A stretch of DNA of 64,000 nt from Anaerotignum neopropionicum (GTDB lineage Bacteria; Bacillota; Clostridia; Lachnospirales; Anaerotignaceae). The stretch lies in NCBI RefSeq assembly GCF_001571775.1, contig NZ_LRVM01000001.1:372001-436000 (forward strand), in the 5' to 3' direction. Positions within the stretch are counted from its first letter, which is position 1, and each line of letters starts with the position of its first letter. This document shows, piece by piece, positions 63,869-64,000 of this stretch. Below the pieces are notes generated by a model, which searched no databases, was not told where the DNA came from, and saw only the letters and a list, made by a program, of their open reading frames with translations. A program made the translations under genes and the position numbers.

Positions 63869-64000
63869 TTGAAGGAAAGCAAAATACTGAGGCGTCAAAG
63901 GGTGGAAGAGGATTTGGACAATCTGACCAATTACCCACTCACCATCGTCTCAGCCACTATGGGATATGGGAAAACCACTTCTGTGCGCACATATTTGACT
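63869..64000 (+). CDS. MalT-like LuxR-family regulator, 3' partial
   Basis: The first 44 codons of a large ATP-dependent transcription activator. Start TTG at 63869, 7 bases after AAAGGGGG. ILRRQRVEEDLDN leads into PLTIVSATMGYGKTTSVRTYL, a Walker A of the MalT/LuxR STAND type (A-x-x-GYGKTT). The window ends inside this domain. It may regulate the surface protein next to it, but this is a guess. Confidence 0.6.
   Translation, partial: MKESKILRRQRVEEDLDNLTNYPLTIVSATMGYGKTTSVRTYLT

Overview
The window looks like chromosome from a low-GC, endospore-forming member of the Clostridia (Lachnospiraceae/Anaerotignum-like; genus not determinable by eye). The reasons are spoIIP, spoIID and a YhcN-type spore lipoprotein, strong AGGAGG-type ribosome sites, SLH-domain surface proteins, and clostridial versions of mnmE, mnmG, jag, noc and the pot operon. 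No rRNA, tRNA or CRISPR array was seen.

Left part (1-11.8 kb). A partial TSUP permease, a GNAT acetyltransferase and a small secreted protein precede a complete autoinducer-2 uptake and processing locus. lsrK (with a downstream cupin gene) and lsrR run leftward; lsrA, lsrC, lsrD, lsrB and lsrF run rightward from a shared 0.4 kb control region. LsrABCD import AI-2, LsrK phosphorylates it, LsrR responds to the phosphorylated signal, and LsrF degrades it. lsrG is absent and a cupin sits beside lsrK instead. LsrB keeps four of the six ligand residues known from enterobacteria and changes two.

Middle (11.8-34.3 kb). There is a MoxR ATPase / VWA protein / leucine-rich repeat operon, a methyltransferase remnant, a lipoprotein GH5 glycosidase, and a polyamine transport operon (regulator-potA-potB-potC-potD) in which PotA carries a large insertion in its TOBE domain. 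Two tandem paralogous PLP aminotransferases, an AIM24-family protein, spoIIP, a HAD phosphatase and the arginine genes argG-argH follow.

Right-middle (34.3-54.5 kb). There is an FAH-family hydrolase, a UDP-GlcNAc 2-epimerase fused in frame to a second gene across an intact internal ribosome site, ychF, a 55-residue membrane protein, a spore lipoprotein, an SLH protein, a radical SAM enzyme and spoIID. Next comes the origin-proximal cluster yidC-jag-mnmE-mnmG-rsmG-noc. yidC lacks its 5' end exactly where spoIID stops, and rnpA/rpmH are missing upstream, so a rearrangement or assembly join lies near 46.15 kb.

Right end (54.5-64 kb). An AraC/GyrI regulator is followed by decayed mobile-element pieces (C-termini of a serine recombinase and of a GHKL sensor kinase). 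A 2204-residue GLUG-repeat/SLH surface protein comes next; its C-terminal choline-binding-type repeats are displaced by a frameshift. The window ends in the start of a MalT-like regulator.

A family of mosaic, hairpin-rich intergenic repeats occurs about ten times across the window. One copy has rewritten the C-terminus of mnmG.
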